From Paenibacillus shirakamiensis (GTDB lineage Bacteria > Bacillota > Bacilli > Paenibacillales > Paenibacillaceae): a stretch of 64,000 bases of DNA. The notes under the pieces were generated by a model, which saw only the letters and a program-made list of their open reading frames with translations, was not told the origin of the DNA and searched no databases. A program made the translations under genes and the position numbers. Shown here piece by piece: positions 63,396 to 64,000 of the stretch; the stretch's first letter is position 1, and each line of letters opens with the position of its first letter. The stretch is taken from the NCBI RefSeq assembly GCF_017874255.1, contig NZ_JAGGLD010000001.1, forward strand, positions 620,001-684,000, read 5' to 3'.

Positions 63396-64000
63396 TTATT
63401 CCTCCCAGCGACCCAACATCCCGCAAGGCAAATTGAGTCCCGAACGGGTAATGGGTAAGCCGAGCTCACCAGAAGAAATCGTACCGCCATAACGTGGTTT
63501 CATGGTCATGGTCAGCATATTCGTAAGGACTGTTGGGGAAAGCCCCGTAGTGTACGAATTGATTAACATGAATAGGGGTTGGTCCGAGAGAATCGACATA
63601 CAGGATTCTAAGAACGGATAGAGACTTGATTCCAGCTTCCACATCTCTCCGCCTGGACCACGTCCATAGGAAGGAGGGTCCATTATAATCGCGTCATATT
63701 TATTACCGCGGCGCTGTTCGCGTTGGACGAATTTGAACACATCATCCGTGATGAAGCGGACCGGGCGATCTTGAAGACCAGATAGCTCCAGATTCTCCTT
63801 GGCCCATTGCACCATGCCTTTGGCTGCATCTACGTGCACTACAGAAGCGCCTGCAGACGCCGCTGCGACGGTAGCTCCACCTGTATAGGCGAATAAGTTC
63901 AGGACCTGAATTGGACGTCCTGCGTTCGAGATCTTGTCCATCATCCAACGCCAGTTCGCTGCTTGTTCAGGGAAAAGGCCCGTATGTTTGAAGCTGGTTG
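63396..64000 (-). CDS. Class I SAM-dependent methyltransferase, probably acting on RNA (partial)
   Basis: The frame continues past the right edge; the Met at 63944 is internal. The 201 visible residues include TGLFPEQAANWRWM, the SAM-binding strand VLNLFAYTGGATVAAASAGA, VHVDAAKGMVQWAKENLELSG and the catalytic-loop-like IIMDPPSYGRGP. The order FAYTGG then DPPSYG is that of RlmI/RlmK-type 23S rRNA methyltransferases. The N-terminal part (often a PUA or THUMP domain) is not in the window. Being coupled to a pseudouridine synthase supports an RNA-modification role. Confidence 0.85.
   Translation of the reverse strand, partial: TSFKHTGLFPEQAANWRWMMDKISNAGRPIQVLNLFAYTGGATVAAASAGASVVHVDAAKGMVQWAKENLELSGLQDRPVRFITDDVFKFVQREQRRGNKYDAIIMDPPSYGRGPGGEMWKLESSLYPFLESCMSILSDQPLFMLINSYTTGLSPTVLTNMLTMTMKPRYGGTISSGELGLPITRSGLNLPCGMLGRWEE

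Overview
The window is a gene-dense chromosomal segment of a low-to-moderate GC Gram-positive endospore-former, most likely Paenibacillus or a close relative. Supporting signs are strong purine-rich ribosome binding sites, TTG starts, a T-box leader, the ypmB/asnS/dnaD order, an S-layer-homology (SLH) protein, a fused two-headed dynamin, YesN/YesM-type two-component genes, paired GH18 chitinases and ParE/ParC. I saw no insertion sequence, prophage, CRISPR array, tRNA or rRNA. Gene identities rest on motifs and family knowledge; no search was run.

Layout. 1-7.3 kb, + strand: amidohydrolase tail, ypmB, a membrane protein overlapping a shortened FtsH-like protease, a 3-hydroxyacyl-CoA dehydrogenase overlapping ackA, asnS, dnaD. 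7.5-10.6 kb, +: ECF sigma factor, anti-sigma factor and two membrane proteins. 10.6-18.3 kb, -: an unlisted 36-aa membrane ORF, then (read 18.3 to 10.9 kb) mtnE, a proline-type T-box leader, proB-proA-proC and mtnW-mtnX-mtnB in one tightly packed unit. 18.4-23.2 kb: mtnU, a divergent LysR regulator, a 130-aa unknown and leuC-leuD. leuC is preceded by a 26-codon leader peptide with adjacent Leu codons lying in a segment that can pair with the leuC Shine-Dalgarno. 23.3-30.8 kb: two paralogous amidase plus GerMN-lipoprotein modules, each behind the same ECF-type promoter, then an SLH protein. 30.8-37.4 kb: nth, a small conserved gene, the dynamin with a very GC-rich alanine/arginine linker, purT and a GNAT acetyltransferase.

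37.5-45.9 kb: a YesN/YesM two-component system with its own sugar-binding lipoprotein, followed by an MglBAC-type sugar ABC importer; both promoters carry catabolite-repression (cre) sites. 46.3-52.1 kb: two large secreted chitinases in tandem behind a perfect 16-bp palindrome. 52.3-57.5 kb: M32 carboxypeptidase, CAP-domain protein, SGNH esterase and an ABC exporter pair. 57.6-62.0 kb: parE-parC. 62.2-64 kb: a MarR regulator, then on the - strand an RluA-family pseudouridine synthase and a methyltransferase cut by the window edge.

How the genes work together. The mtn genes cover several steps of the methionine salvage pathway (MtnB, MtnW, MtnX, the MtnE transaminase and the MtnU omega-amidase). 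Most are wired to a proline-responsive leader, which is unusual. The leu genes appear to be controlled by translation-coupled attenuation and probably by the neighbouring LysR protein. The sugar sensing, sugar import and chitinase blocks suggest a saprophytic, polysaccharide-degrading life. The amidase, GerMN, SLH and ECF genes point to envelope maintenance or sporulation functions.
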